Under the pieces are notes generated by a model. It saw only the letters and a list, made by a program, of their open reading frames with translations. It was not told where the DNA came from and did not search any database. Below, in pieces: positions 53,060 to 61,890 of a DNA stretch of 64,000 nt. The DNA lies in the NCBI GenBank assembly GCA_963726005.1, contig CAVSAT010000008.1:62001-126000 (forward strand). The letters are read 5' to 3'. Origin of the DNA: Bog-473 sp963726005 (GTDB taxonomy: Bacteria; Actinomycetota; Acidimicrobiia; Acidimicrobiales; RAAP-2). Positions within the stretch are counted from its first letter, which is position 1; each line of letters starts with the position of its first letter. The position numbers and the translations under genes are program-made.

Positions 53060-55213
53060 TTGAGGAGTCGGTCCGTATCCAGGAGGGCGCACCCCGTATC
53101 AGCGATGGCCTTGGTGCTTGGGATATTGGCCGGTGTGACGACATTGTCGGGCGGTGCGACCACAACCCCCGCAGTGTCCCCGATGGGACTCCCACCTCAG
53201 AGTGCACCCGCCGGCTACTGGATGGCGGCCTCCGACGGCGGAGTCTTCGCCGAGGGTGCCGCCCCGTTCAGCGGCTCGATGGGCGGCACACGGCTGAATG
53301 CTCCCATCGTGGGGATGGCCGTCACACCCTCGAGCACCGGTTACTGGCTCGTCGCGTCCGACGGTGGGGTCTTTAGTTTCGGTGATGCCTCGTTCTTTGG
53401 CTCGATGGGCGGCACACGGCTGAACGCTCCCGTCGTGGGCATGGCAGCGTCACCGACGGGCAACGGCTACTGGCTCGTCGCGTCCGACGGCGGGGTCTTC
53501 AGCTTTGGTGACGCGACGTTCCGTGGCTCGATGGGTGGCACACGGCTGAACGCTCCCATGGTGGGCATGGCCGCATCACCAACCGGCAACGGCTACTGGC
53601 TCGTCGCCTCCGACGGTGGGATGTTCAACTTTGGAGACGCGACGTTCCAAGGATCGATGGGCAGTACGCATCTCAATAGGCCGATCGTGGGGATCAGCGG
53701 CACACCGGCCGGTGACGGTTACCGCCTTGTTGCATCCGACGGCGGCGTCTTCGCCTTCGGATCGGCGAGGTTCCGAGGATCGATGGGCGGCACCCCGCTG
53801 AACGCCACCATCGTTGGCATGGCCGCCACCCGCGACGGCGACGGGTACTGGCTGGTGGCCGCCGACGGTGGCGTCTTCACCTTCGGGAGCGCCCCGTTCA
53901 CTGGATCGCTCGGCTCTATGAAGCTCAACAAGCCCGTCGTCGCCATGGCGTCGGTTGGTCCGGCGATCGGGGGCCACGCGCTGTTGGTCGGAACCTTCGA
54001 CGGGATACCGGGGCAGTACCAAACCATCCAAGCTGCAGTGAATGCCGCTCAGCCCGGTGACTGGATCCTGATCGCTCCGGGCGATTACCACGAGCAGGCC
54101 GACCACCTCAATCCACCGTCCGCACAACAGGTCTCACTCGGATGGTATGGCGGTGTCGCCATCCATACCAACGACATCCATCTTCGAGGATTAAACCGAA
54201 ACTCGGTAGTGGTGGACGGCACCAAGCCCGGTGCCCCGCAATGCAGCAGCAATGCTGCCGACCAGGATCTTGGGGCATCGAATTCGGCCAGTGTCCCGCT
54301 CGGCCGGAACGGGATCGACATTTGGGCCAATGGCGACTCGGTCGACAACCTCACGGTATGCAACTTCCAGCTCTCCGAGGATGGCGGAGGGAACCAGGCG
54401 GGCAACGGTGGGAACGAGATCTGGTGGGATGGCGGTGCCGGCACCGGCAAGATCGGACTGAACGGCTATGAGGGCGGCTATCTGACGGCAACTGACACCT
54501 TCAACGGCGCGGTCAGCGGCGGATCGGCGTTCGGCAGCTACGGCATCTTCTCCTCGGGATCGCAAGGCCCCGGAGTTTGGAACCAGACCTATGCGAATAA
54601 CTTCGCAGACTCCGGTATGTACATCGGAGCATGCCAGCAGGCATGCGACGCGTGGGTCAACAACTCGTGGATGGAGAACAACGCCCTCGGTTACTCGGGT
54701 ACCAACTCGGGTGGCACGTTGGTGATCGAACACTCCCAGTTCGACAACAACATGGACGGGCTCGACACCAATACCCAAAGCGCTGGTGATCCGCCGCCGC
54801 CTCAGAACGGGGCCTGTCCGTCCGGTGGGATCAGCGGCTTCACGGGTACCCACTCGTGCTGGGTGTTCATGGACAACTACTCGCACGACAACAACAACGT
54901 GAGGGTTCCCGGCGCCGGGTTGTCAGGCGAGCCGCCCGGGACCGGAATGACAGTGTCGGGCGCTACAAACGACACGGTCCTGAACAACACCTTTGCCAAC
55001 AACAACGCCTGGGGCACCTTGTTCGTGCCCTATCCCGATAGCGATCCCGGGCCAACCGGGCTGTGTGCCAACTCGGGTGGGCAAGTGGTGAGCGGGTTGT
55101 GCATCTACGACCCAAAGGGCGACGCGTTGCTCAACAACACGTACTCGGGCAACGGTGGCTACGGGAATGCGACCAACGGTGACTTTGGCCAGATCACGTT
55201 CTTCTGGGGCTGA
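53060..55213 (+). CDS. Secreted repeat and right-handed beta-helix protein (frameshifted at its 3' end)
   Basis: 717 residues from a TTG at 53060 with GGAGG 7 nt upstream. After a signal sequence (AMALVLGILAGVTTLSGGA) come six 42-residue repeats (about 52-303), each with GYWLVASDGGVFxFG and GSMGGTxLNxPxVGMA. Next is a parallel beta-helix domain (about 315-700) with IQAAVNAAQPGDWILIAPGDYHE and several Asn-rich coils (ENNALGYSGTNSGG, LNNTFANNNAW). It ends at FFWG. The next ~110 residues of the family's expected sequence lie in the +1 frame (55190-55523). A surface carbohydrate-binding or lyase-like role is possible. Confidence 0.85.
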   Translation: MRSRSVSRRAHPVSAMALVLGILAGVTTLSGGATTTPAVSPMGLPPQSAPAGYWMAASDGGVFAEGAAPFSGSMGGTRLNAPIVGMAVTPSSTGYWLVASDGGVFSFGDASFFGSMGGTRLNAPVVGMAASPTGNGYWLVASDGGVFSFGDATFRGSMGGTRLNAPMVGMAASPTGNGYWLVASDGGMFNFGDATFQGSMGSTHLNRPIVGISGTPAGDGYRLVASDGGVFAFGSARFRGSMGGTPLNATIVGMAATRDGDGYWLVAADGGVFTFGSAPFTGSLGSMKLNKPVVAMASVGPAIGGHALLVGTFDGIPGQYQTIQAAVNAAQPGDWILIAPGDYHEQADHLNPPSAQQVSLGWYGGVAIHTNDIHLRGLNRNSVVVDGTKPGAPQCSSNAADQDLGASNSASVPLGRNGIDIWANGDSVDNLTVCNFQLSEDGGGNQAGNGGNEIWWDGGAGTGKIGLNGYEGGYLTATDTFNGAVSGGSAFGSYGIFSSGSQGPGVWNQTYANNFADSGMYIGACQQACDAWVNNSWMENNALGYSGTNSGGTLVIEHSQFDNNMDGLDTNTQSAGDPPPPQNGACPSGGISGFTGTHSCWVFMDNYSHDNNNVRVPGAGLSGEPPGTGMTVSGATNDTVLNNTFANNNAWGTLFVPYPDSDPGPTGLCANSGGQVVSGLCIYDPKGDALLNNTYSGNGGYGNATNGDFGQITFFWG
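53213..53968 (+). repeat. Six 126-bp tandem repeats encoding 42-residue units
   Basis: Units begin at 53213, 53339, 53465, 53591, 53717 and 53843, each coding for 42 residues starting GYW or GYR. Units two and three are the most alike in DNA and protein. The period keeps the frame, so copy number could change without frameshift. Confidence 0.85.
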
Positions 55214-55523
55214 ACCACAAAACTGCTACGGCGGCAACACCGCTCCGGCCGGCTCGACGCCGTCCAACCTCCAGCAGACTCAGCCAGCTGGGACGTGTGG
55301 TGCCATCACCTCTGCTGCCAACACAGGAGGTGATCTCCTGACCCAGGTTTTGTGCGCCACCGGATTCGCTGCCAGCTTTGGGGTTTCGTGCACCGGCATC
55401 ACATACCCGAAGCCGACAACGCCCCCAATCATGACGACGGCACCGACGAACCTCCCGACCATGCCCAATCCGTGCCAGGGAGTGCCCGCGAACGCCTGGT
55501 GCGTCGGAGGGAAACCCGTCTAG
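55190..55523 (+). pseudogene. Out-of-frame C-terminal part of the beta-helix protein
   Basis: Directly after the TGA at 55211-55213, the +1 frame continues with EPQNCYGGNTAPAGSTPSN and ends LPTMPNPCQGVPANAWCVGG. This Cys-rich tail is what I would expect at the end of such actinobacterial beta-helix proteins. A one-base insertion or a two-base loss near 55195-55210 would explain it, either a true mutation or a sequencing error. Confidence 0.75.
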
Positions 55524-55539
55524 GCCAGTTGCACAATTG

Positions 55540-55613
55540 CGCGCTCGGAGGGATTCGAACCCCCAACCTTCTGATCCGTAGTCAGATGCTCTAGTCCGTT
55601 GAGCTACGAGCGC
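55540..55613 (-). tRNA. tRNA-Arg (anticodon ACG)
   Basis: On the minus strand, a full cloverleaf can be drawn: acceptor GCGCTCG/CGAGCGC, D-arm GCTC/GAGC, anticodon stem TCTGA/TCAGA with loop CTACGGA (anticodon ACG), T-arm with TTCGAAT, and G as discriminator. CCA is not encoded. Its 3' end faces the beta-helix gene and is repeated at 52597. Confidence 0.95.
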
Positions 55614-55675
55614 TGGGTGAGACAGGACAGTGTATCGGAGCCCTGCCCCGGCTCCCGGGGCGACGGAGCACCCGG

Positions 55676-56878
55676 TCAGACGGAGATCGGCAGCCTCGAG
55701 TAGCCGCGAACAGTGCTCGTGTAGAGCGGTACTGCGGCCTCCCGGTTGACCGACCACTGCGGGAAGCGCTTGAAGGTCTCCTCCAGGGCGATCCGCCCCT
55801 CCGTCCGTGCCAGCGCCGCCCCGAGGCAGAAGTGCACTCCATACCCGAAGGAGAGGTGGTGGTCCATGTTCCGATGGATGTCGAAGCGGTCCGCGTCCGG
55901 ATAGGCACGCTCGTCCCGGCCCGCCGAGCCGGTGATCATGACGATCTTCGAGTCGGCCGGAATGACGGTCCCGTGGAACTCTGACTCTGCTGTGGACCAC
56001 CGGCTCTGCACCGGTGACGGGGCCTCGTAGCGGAGCAGCTCCTCGACTGCGTTGGGGAGGAGTGAGAAGTCGCCCGCCAGCTCGGCCCGTTGATCCGGGT
56101 TGTCGTCCAGCACGAGCCCCGCCCATCCGATGAGCCGAGCCACTGTTTCCGTGCCGGCACTGCCGATGAGGAGGGAGAACATCGCTGCCTGCTCCAACGT
56201 CAACCGGCGCGGCTCACCGTCCTCGTCGATGATCTCGCCGTTCATGAGGTCGGTGAACATGTCATCCCGCGGAGCCTTCTGGCGCTCCGTCAGCTGGGCC
56301 GTCACGTATGCGTGGACCTTGCCCATGGCCTCGGCCGACACGTCGTTGTACATCCCCTTCTCCGGATCGAGGTGGAACGTCTCGTCGATCCAGCCCCGCA
56401 CCATGTCCCGGTCCTCCGGAGGTACGCCGAGCAGTGCCACGATCACGTAGGCCGGCACCATCGCGCCGAAATCCTGCACGTAGTCGAAGGTGCTCTTGCC
56501 GACCTGGGCGTCCAGCAGGCGGGCGCAAAGCTCGCGGATGTCGTCCTCGAGCGCGGCCATGCGTCTGGGAGTGAAGGCCTTGGACACCAAGCGGCGGTAC
56601 CGCGTGTGTTCGGGCGGGTCCATGAAGATCATGATCTCCTGGGGTGCCATCTCGGTGTCCATCATCTCCATCACCGTGCCGTGGGCTGAGCTGAACGTCT
56701 TGGTGTCGCGGCTCGCTGCGTCGACGTCGGCGAAGCGGCTGAGCGCGTAGAAATCGTGGTCGGCGTTGTAGTAGGCGGGCGCCTCGTCTCGCAAGCGGCG
56801 CCAGATGGGATGAGGGTCGACCTTGTACCTCTCATCGAGGGGATCCCAGGCGAGTGGTTCGGCGTCGACTGCAGTCAC
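55676..56878 (-). CDS. Cytochrome P450
   Basis: 400 residues. I-helix LLIGSAGTETVARLIGWAG, K-helix EELLRYE, and haem loop LSFGYGVHFCLGAALARTEG with Cys near residue 351 are all present, as is DPPEHTRYRRLVSKAFTPRR in the C-helix. It is the last gene of a leftward operon with a TetR regulator and the polyphosphate-glucokinase-like gene, 12 bp apart. Substrate unknown; CYP107/CYP-like hydroxylation of a lipid or polyketide is possible. Confidence 0.94.
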   Translation of the reverse strand: MTAVDAEPLAWDPLDERYKVDPHPIWRRLRDEAPAYYNADHDFYALSRFADVDAASRDTKTFSSAHGTVMEMMDTEMAPQEIMIFMDPPEHTRYRRLVSKAFTPRRMAALEDDIRELCARLLDAQVGKSTFDYVQDFGAMVPAYVIVALLGVPPEDRDMVRGWIDETFHLDPEKGMYNDVSAEAMGKVHAYVTAQLTERQKAPRDDMFTDLMNGEIIDEDGEPRRLTLEQAAMFSLLIGSAGTETVARLIGWAGLVLDDNPDQRAELAGDFSLLPNAVEELLRYEAPSPVQSRWSTAESEFHGTVIPADSKIVMITGSAGRDERAYPDADRFDIHRNMDHHLSFGYGVHFCLGAALARTEGRIALEETFKRFPQWSVNREAAVPLYTSTVRGYSRLPISV

Positions 56879-56890
56879 TTCGATCCCCTT

Positions 56891-57739
56891 TCAGACGGCG
56901 ATGTGGGACTTGTCCCAGAGCTTGATCCCGCCAAGGATGCCCGCCGCATTGTCGACCACCGTGATCCGCTCGAGCACGTCGCCCAGGTCACGCCGGTTGA
57001 TGCGCTGCGCGTTACCGCCGCCAATGTAGAGGTGGTCGAAGAAGGTCAGCCCGTCGAAGTAGGCGATCATCTTGCGCACCCGGCCGTTCCATTTCTCATC
57101 GCCGATCTTCTTGCGCACCGGCTCGCCGAGCTGCTCGTTGAAGGTCTCCCCCTTGCGGAACTCGAGGTGGGAGAACTCCATGTGGGGCAGCAACCGGCCG
57201 TCCATGAAGAATGCCGTGCCGACCCCGGTGCCGAGGGTGACGACGACCTCGAAGGCGTAGCCCTCCACGACGGCAAGGCCCTGGACGTCCGCGTCGTTGG
57301 CCACCCGGCAGGGCCTTCCGATCGAGTGCGCCAGCGCATGTGCGAGGTCGAAATCCGACCACGCCTTCACGAGCTCGGGGACGAGCTTGGTGCCCGGGCC
57401 CTTCTCGGTGACGAAGTGCGGCGCGCTGAGCACGTGGCCGTTGCGGACCATTCCGGGAAAGCCCGCGGAGGTGCGGTCGGCCTTGGGGAGCTTCTCCAGT
57501 AGGCCGGTCAGCTGCTCGACCAGCCGCTCGGGCGGCATGGGATAGGTCGTCGGGATCTTGACCCGGTCGCACACAAGGGTCCCGTTCGTGTCGAGCACGG
57601 ACGCCTTCAGCCCGGTGCCACCGATGTCGATGCTCAACGTGAAGGGGCGCCGGTGCGTCGCGGTGGTCGATGTTTCGGTCACCGGGAGAACTGTAGCCAG
57701 GTGGTCCGATTTGGGCCCGGTGGTACCAGGCCCCGTCAT
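56891..57739 (-). CDS. ppgK: ROK-family polyphosphate-glucokinase-like kinase
   Basis: 282 residues. The N-terminal phosphate loop is LSIDIGGTGLKASVLD, with GFPGMVRNGHVLSAP, CRVANDADVQGLAVVEG (catalytic Asp) and VVTLGTGVGTAFFMDG, the layout of actinobacterial polyphosphate/ATP glucokinases (PPGK). ROK zinc-binding cysteines are absent, as in PPGK. It would phosphorylate glucose using polyphosphate. Its ATG overlaps the TetR stop (ATGA), so translation is coupled, an unusual partner for a regulator of an ABC exporter and a P450. Confidence 0.85.
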   Translation of the reverse strand: MTGPGTTGPKSDHLATVLPVTETSTTATHRRPFTLSIDIGGTGLKASVLDTNGTLVCDRVKIPTTYPMPPERLVEQLTGLLEKLPKADRTSAGFPGMVRNGHVLSAPHFVTEKGPGTKLVPELVKAWSDFDLAHALAHSIGRPCRVANDADVQGLAVVEGYAFEVVVTLGTGVGTAFFMDGRLLPHMEFSHLEFRKGETFNEQLGEPVRKKIGDEKWNGRVRKMIAYFDGLTFFDHLYIGGGNAQRINRRDLGDVLERITVVDNAAGILGGIKLWDKSHIAV

Positions 57740-58386
57740 CCCCGCAGGACGTTGCGGATGACGGTGCGGAGCATGTCCGCCAATTCCGCGTCGGTCGTCG
57801 AGGAGAAGGCGTCGCCGGAAAGGAACAGGCTCGAGAACACCACGCCGAAGGACGCTGCCATGCGTACCCGGTCCTGCAGTGGCACCCGGGTGTCGGCCAG
57901 CACAATGCGGAAGCGGTTCTGAAGGTCCTCGTGCTCGGCGTCGTGGTCCTTGCGGTGCAGCTTCTCGAGAGCGGCCTGGTTCCGCTCGTGCATCAGGAAG
58001 ATCTTGCGCTGGGCCAGCATCTGGTCGACGATCTCGTCGAGCAGCTCGCCCCAGAGCTCCAGGTTGACCGGGCCCTCGCCCATCCTCTGCAGAGACTCGC
58101 GACCGAACTCGTGGAGGCGCAGGTGCAGCGCCATGAGGATGTCGTCCTTCGACTCGAAGTGGTAGTAGAGGGCCGCCTTGGTCACGCCCAGCTGCTCGGC
58201 GATCTGCCGCAGGCTGGTGCCGTCGAAACCCTGCTCAATGAAGAGGTCCAGGGCGACATCGAGGATGCGCTGCCGGGTGTCAGGAGCGGGCTCGGCTGCG
58301 GGGCCGACGCCCGGGCCTGGCTCCGAGACGCTGACAATGAGGGCCTGGTCATCTGGGTCTGCATGCGGCGCAGCGGTCTGGGACAT
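57736..58386 (-). CDS. TetR-family regulator
   Basis: 216 residues from the ATG at 58386, with GAGG upstream. The DNA-binding domain (about 38-85) is TRQRILDVALDLFIEQGFDG, then LRQIAEQLGVTKAALYYHFESKDDIL, a very typical TetR HTH. A long helical effector domain follows. It is first in a leftward operon and divergent from an ABC exporter, with two related 14-bp sites between. It probably represses both units. Confidence 0.93.
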   Translation of the reverse strand: MSQTAAPHADPDDQALIVSVSEPGPGVGPAAEPAPDTRQRILDVALDLFIEQGFDGTSLRQIAEQLGVTKAALYYHFESKDDILMALHLRLHEFGRESLQRMGEGPVNLELWGELLDEIVDQMLAQRKIFLMHERNQAALEKLHRKDHDAEHEDLQNRFRIVLADTRVPLQDRVRMAASFGVVFSSLFLSGDAFSSTTDAELADMLRTVIRNVLRG

Positions 58387-58401
58387 TGGCCTCAACTCTA
58401 C

Positions 58402-58415
58402 TTGACGGCAGGTAA
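58402..58415. promoter_or_regulatory. TetR-type operator, site 1
   Basis: TTGACGGCAGGTAA resembles a TTACC/GGTAA palindrome. It lies 15 bp upstream of the TetR start. A related site is at 58454-58467. Confidence 0.6.
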
Positions 58416-58453
58416 GTAGGACTCCTACCATGCCCTTTACCAAGCGAGTCTAC

Positions 58454-58467
58454 TGACCGACAGGTAA
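58454..58467. promoter_or_regulatory. TetR-type operator, site 2
   Basis: TGACCGACAGGTAA has GACC/GGT arms around GACA and matches site 1 in CAGGTAA and TGAC. It sits 8 bp before the ABC ATPase start and overlaps its ribosome-binding area, so binding would block that gene. Confidence 0.6.
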
Positions 58468-58475
58468 GGAAAGCC

Positions 58476-59510
58476 ATGGGACCTGAGCTGATGATCGAAG
58501 CCGAGGGGCTGGCGAAGAGCTACGGCGAGACCAAGGCCCTCGCCGGGGTCGACTTTTCCGTCCCCGCCGGCACCATCCTCGGGCTGCTCGGCCCGAACGG
58601 AGCAGGCAAGACCACCGCCGTGCGAATCCTGACCACGTTGGCACTCCCCGACTCGGGACGGGGCACAGTCGCAGGGATCGACGTGGTGAACCAGCCGGGC
58701 GAGGTTCGGCGCCATATCGGGGTGGCCGCTCAGGATGCGACGCTCGATCCGTTGTTGACCGGCCGCCAGAACCTCACGATGGTCGGCGAGCTCTCGGACA
58801 TGGGACGGGCGTCGTCCCGGACCAGGGCGGCCGAGCTCCTGGCGCAGTTCGAACTGACGGACGCCGCCGACCGGGTGCTCAAGGGCTACTCGGGTGGCAT
58901 GCGCCGTCGCCTTGACCTGGCTGCCTCGCTGATGACGCGTCCGCCGGTCTTGTTCTTGGACGAACCAACCACCGGACTGGACCCGACGAGCCGCCAGCGC
59001 GTGTGGCAGGCCATCCGTGAACTGATCGGGGAGGGCGTCACCGTCCTGCTGACGACGCAGTACCTCGAGGAGGCCGACGAACTCGCGAACCGAATCGTCG
59101 TGGTCGACCACGGCAGGGTCATCGCCGAAGGGACGCCGTTGGAGTTGAAGGAGGCGAGCCGGAGCGCGCACCTAGAGGTGACGCTCGCGGCATCCCACCC
59201 CGACGCGGTCGGTGCGATCGCGCCGCTCGTCTCGGGGCGGGTCCACCTCAGCGATGACGGCCGGCGGTTGAGTGCGGGCGTGGACAATTCGACGGGGTTG
59301 GCCACCGCCGTGGTGCGGGCGCTCGACGCGGCGGGTGTGCTGGTCGACAACATCGAGGTCCGTCAGCCGTCGCTCGACGACGTGTTCTTCTCGCTCACCG
59401 GCGGACACATCGAAGAAGAAGTCGCCGAGGGTCCGGCCAGCGACGGCGCTGGCCCTGGCGCCGCCACGGACGGCGCCGGCCGTCACGAGCTCGAGGGAGT
59501 GCGGGGATGA
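58476..59510 (+). CDS. ABC transporter ATP-binding protein, DrrA type
   Basis: 344 residues. Walker A GPNGAGKTT (about 39-47), signature YSGGMRRRLDLAASLM, Walker B VLFLDEPTTGLD and H-loop TTQYLEEADELANRIV follow the daunorubicin-resistance ATPase pattern, with a ~100-residue C-terminal domain. It powers export by the permease whose ATG overlaps its stop (ATGA). Divergent from TetR with matching operator sites, so induced by a drug or lipid is likely. Confidence 0.94.
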   Translation: MGPELMIEAEGLAKSYGETKALAGVDFSVPAGTILGLLGPNGAGKTTAVRILTTLALPDSGRGTVAGIDVVNQPGEVRRHIGVAAQDATLDPLLTGRQNLTMVGELSDMGRASSRTRAAELLAQFELTDAADRVLKGYSGGMRRRLDLAASLMTRPPVLFLDEPTTGLDPTSRQRVWQAIRELIGEGVTVLLTTQYLEEADELANRIVVVDHGRVIAEGTPLELKEASRSAHLEVTLAASHPDAVGAIAPLVSGRVHLSDDGRRLSAGVDNSTGLATAVVRALDAAGVLVDNIEVRQPSLDDVFFSLTGGHIEEEVAEGPASDGAGPGAATDGAGRHELEGVRG

Positions 59511-60364
59511 CGACGACCACCTTGACCCCGTCCGCCGCCGGGTTCGATCGCCCGCATGCCGGCGGAAGCGTGTTCGGCGCCCTCGCGGACATCTGGGCGA
59601 TGACCCGGCGCAACCTCGTGCACATCTCGCGGGAGCCCATGCAGCTCTCGGACGTGACCCTCCAACCCCTGCTCTTCACGGTGCTGTTCGTGTATATCTT
59701 CGGCGGCGCCATCCCGATCCCCGGCGGCGGGAGCTACGTGAACTTCCTGCTCGCCGGCATCCTTGCGCTGAACCTCGTCACGTCGACGATGGGCACGGCG
59801 GTCGGGTTGAGCACCGACCTGCACGAGGGCATGATCGACCGCTTCCGCACTCTGCCCATGTGGCGCTCCGCCGTGTTGGTCGGGCGGTCCATGGCCGACC
59901 TGTTGACGTCCTTGTTGTGCGCCCTGATCGTCGCGGTGACCGGACTTGTCATCGGATGGCGCCCGGGCGCGAACTACATCTCGATCATCGGAGGCTTCGC
60001 GCTCTTGTTGTTCTTCGCCTACGCCGTCTCGTGGGTCTCCGCGTGCGTGGGCATGAACTCGAAGAGCCCGGAGTCGGCCGCCTCGTTCGGCTTCATCGTG
60101 CTCTTCCCGATGACCTTCGTCTCCAACGCCATGGTGCCCACGCAGCACATGCCCGGCTGGCTGCAGGCCATCGCGAATTGGAACCCGGTGAGCGCCGTCG
60201 TCGCCGGGTCCCGTGTCCTATGGGGCAACCCGAACCCGTCCGGCACGATTCACGCGTGGCCGATGCAGCACCCGGTCGAGGCGGCCCTCATCTGGTCGGT
60301 TGGGATCCTTGCCATCGCCGCCCCGCTGGCGGCCCGCTTCTTCAGATTGCGGACAACCGAGTAG
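59507..60364 (+). CDS. ABC-2-type permease, DrrB type
   Basis: 285 residues. Six helices are visible; the coupling region MTRRNLVHISREPMQLSDVTLQP begins the protein and PMTFVSNAMVPTQHMPGWLQAI lies between helices five and six, as in DrrB-like ABC-2 exporters. It pairs with the ATPase just before it. Export of a hydrophobic drug, lipid or glycan precursor is expected. Confidence 0.93.
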   Translation: MTTTTLTPSAAGFDRPHAGGSVFGALADIWAMTRRNLVHISREPMQLSDVTLQPLLFTVLFVYIFGGAIPIPGGGSYVNFLLAGILALNLVTSTMGTAVGLSTDLHEGMIDRFRTLPMWRSAVLVGRSMADLLTSLLCALIVAVTGLVIGWRPGANYISIIGGFALLLFFAYAVSWVSACVGMNSKSPESAASFGFIVLFPMTFVSNAMVPTQHMPGWLQAIANWNPVSAVVAGSRVLWGNPNPSGTIHAWPMQHPVEAALIWSVGILAIAAPLAARFFRLRTTE

Positions 60365-60452
60365 GGACGGTCGCCGCTTCCCCGTGGCGCCGGCGGCGAA
60401 CGGTGCACTCCCCGGGGGCGCAGGCCCCGGTGGTTCAGTAGCCTCCAGATCC

Positions 60453-61865
60453 GTGCCGGGAGAACCATGGACGGGGGACGCCTGCTCCCTGGTCGACGCC
60501 TTCCGAGCGGGGACGATCTCACCCACCGAGGCGCTCGAGGGATCGCTGGCGGCGATTGCGGACTCGGAGCTCAACGCAGTGTGTTTCATCGACGAGGAGC
60601 GGGCGCGCCGGTCGGCGACCGTCGCCGACGTCAACCTGCCCTTCGGCGGCGTGCCCATCGGGGTGAAAGAGCTCGACCCGGTGAAGGGCTGGCCGCAGAC
60701 GGAGGCGTCCCTCGTCTTCAAGGACCGGATCGCGGACGAAGACGGCACCATGACGGCGCGGCTCCGCGGGGCCGGCGCCGTGCTGGTCGGCCAGACCACG
60801 GCGTCAGAGTTCGGCGGGATCAACGTCACCTACACCCGCCTGCACGGCGCGACCTCGAATCCGTACGACCTCGAGCGGACACCGGGCGGCTCCTCCGGCG
60901 GATCCGCAGCATCGGTCGCCGGCGGCCTGCTCCCGCTGTGCACGGGCGGGGACGGCGGCGGGTCCATCCGGATCCCAGCCGGCTTCACCGGCTTGTTCGG
61001 CCTCAAGGCGACCTTCGGGCGGATTCCCAAGGGGCCGAAGACCGAGATCGAGCCGCTGACCGCAGTCCTCGGGTGCGTCTCGCGTTCGGTGCGTGACACC
61101 GCCCGCTGGTTCGACGCTTGCAACGGCCACGACGAATACGACCCGTTCTCGTTGACCCGGGTCGAGGGCTGGGAGGCGGGGCTCGACCAGCACGAGCTGC
61201 ACGGGAAGCGGGTGGCCGTGTCGATCGACCTGGGTGCGGCCATTGTCGCGTCCGCCGTGCGGGACAAGGTCGAAGAGGCGGCGGACCTGCTCATCAAGGA
61301 CGCCGGGTTGGAGCGGGTCGACGTGCCGATCGAGCTCCCCCGGGGCGGCCTGGAGTGGGCGCTCGCGGGCACGGCGAGCCTGCTCGTCGGCCTCGGTGAC
61401 CTCTACCCGGGCTGCGAGGCCGAGCTCACGCCCGAGATCATGCTGGCGGCCAACATCGCGACAAATCACTACAACGTCGACACCGCCAAGAACATCGAGG
61501 CATTCCGCCGGCAGATCATCGTCCAGATGGCGCAGATCTTCGAGCGGGTCGATTTCATCATCTGTGCAACGAACCCCGACGTGGCCTTCGGCGCGCGGGG
61601 CCCGATGCCGACGACGATCGACGGGGTCGACCTCATTGCTGAGCACGGGTTCGAGGCTGCGGTGGGGAACAACGGTGCACTCACCATCCCCGCCAATACG
61701 ACCGGGCACCCGGCCGTCGCCATCCCCATTGGTCTCATCGACGGACTGCCCGTCTCCATGCAGATCATGGGACGCCGGCACGCCGAGCAGTTCCTGCTCG
61801 ACTTGGCCCGGATCGTCGAACGCGAACGACCGTGGCCGCTCGTGGCGCCCGGCGCTCCCATCTAA
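60453..61865 (+). CDS. Amidase-signature family enzyme
   Basis: 470 residues from the GTG at 60453. The Ser-cisSer-Lys triad is in place: Lys72 in IGVKELDPVKGW, cis-Ser147 in TPGGSSGGSAA and nucleophile Ser171 in GGDGGGSIRIPA. These enzymes cut aryl or alkyl amides and related nitrogen bonds. No signal peptide, so cytosolic. A terminator-like sequence follows directly. The substrate is unknown. Confidence 0.92.
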   Translation: MPGEPWTGDACSLVDAFRAGTISPTEALEGSLAAIADSELNAVCFIDEERARRSATVADVNLPFGGVPIGVKELDPVKGWPQTEASLVFKDRIADEDGTMTARLRGAGAVLVGQTTASEFGGINVTYTRLHGATSNPYDLERTPGGSSGGSAASVAGGLLPLCTGGDGGGSIRIPAGFTGLFGLKATFGRIPKGPKTEIEPLTAVLGCVSRSVRDTARWFDACNGHDEYDPFSLTRVEGWEAGLDQHELHGKRVAVSIDLGAAIVASAVRDKVEEAADLLIKDAGLERVDVPIELPRGGLEWALAGTASLLVGLGDLYPGCEAELTPEIMLAANIATNHYNVDTAKNIEAFRRQIIVQMAQIFERVDFIICATNPDVAFGARGPMPTTIDGVDLIAEHGFEAAVGNNGALTIPANTTGHPAVAIPIGLIDGLPVSMQIMGRRHAEQFLLDLARIVERERPWPLVAPGAPI

Positions 61866-61866
61866 A

Positions 61867-61890
61867 CCCGTTTTTTCGGGGCCTTTTTTG
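61867..61890 (+). terminator. Possible intrinsic terminator after the amidase
   Basis: A CCCG/CGGG stem with a T6 loop is followed after GCC by another T6 run. The stem is only 4 bp, so the call is weak, but the two T-runs right after the stop are striking in this GC-rich DNA. Confidence 0.4.
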
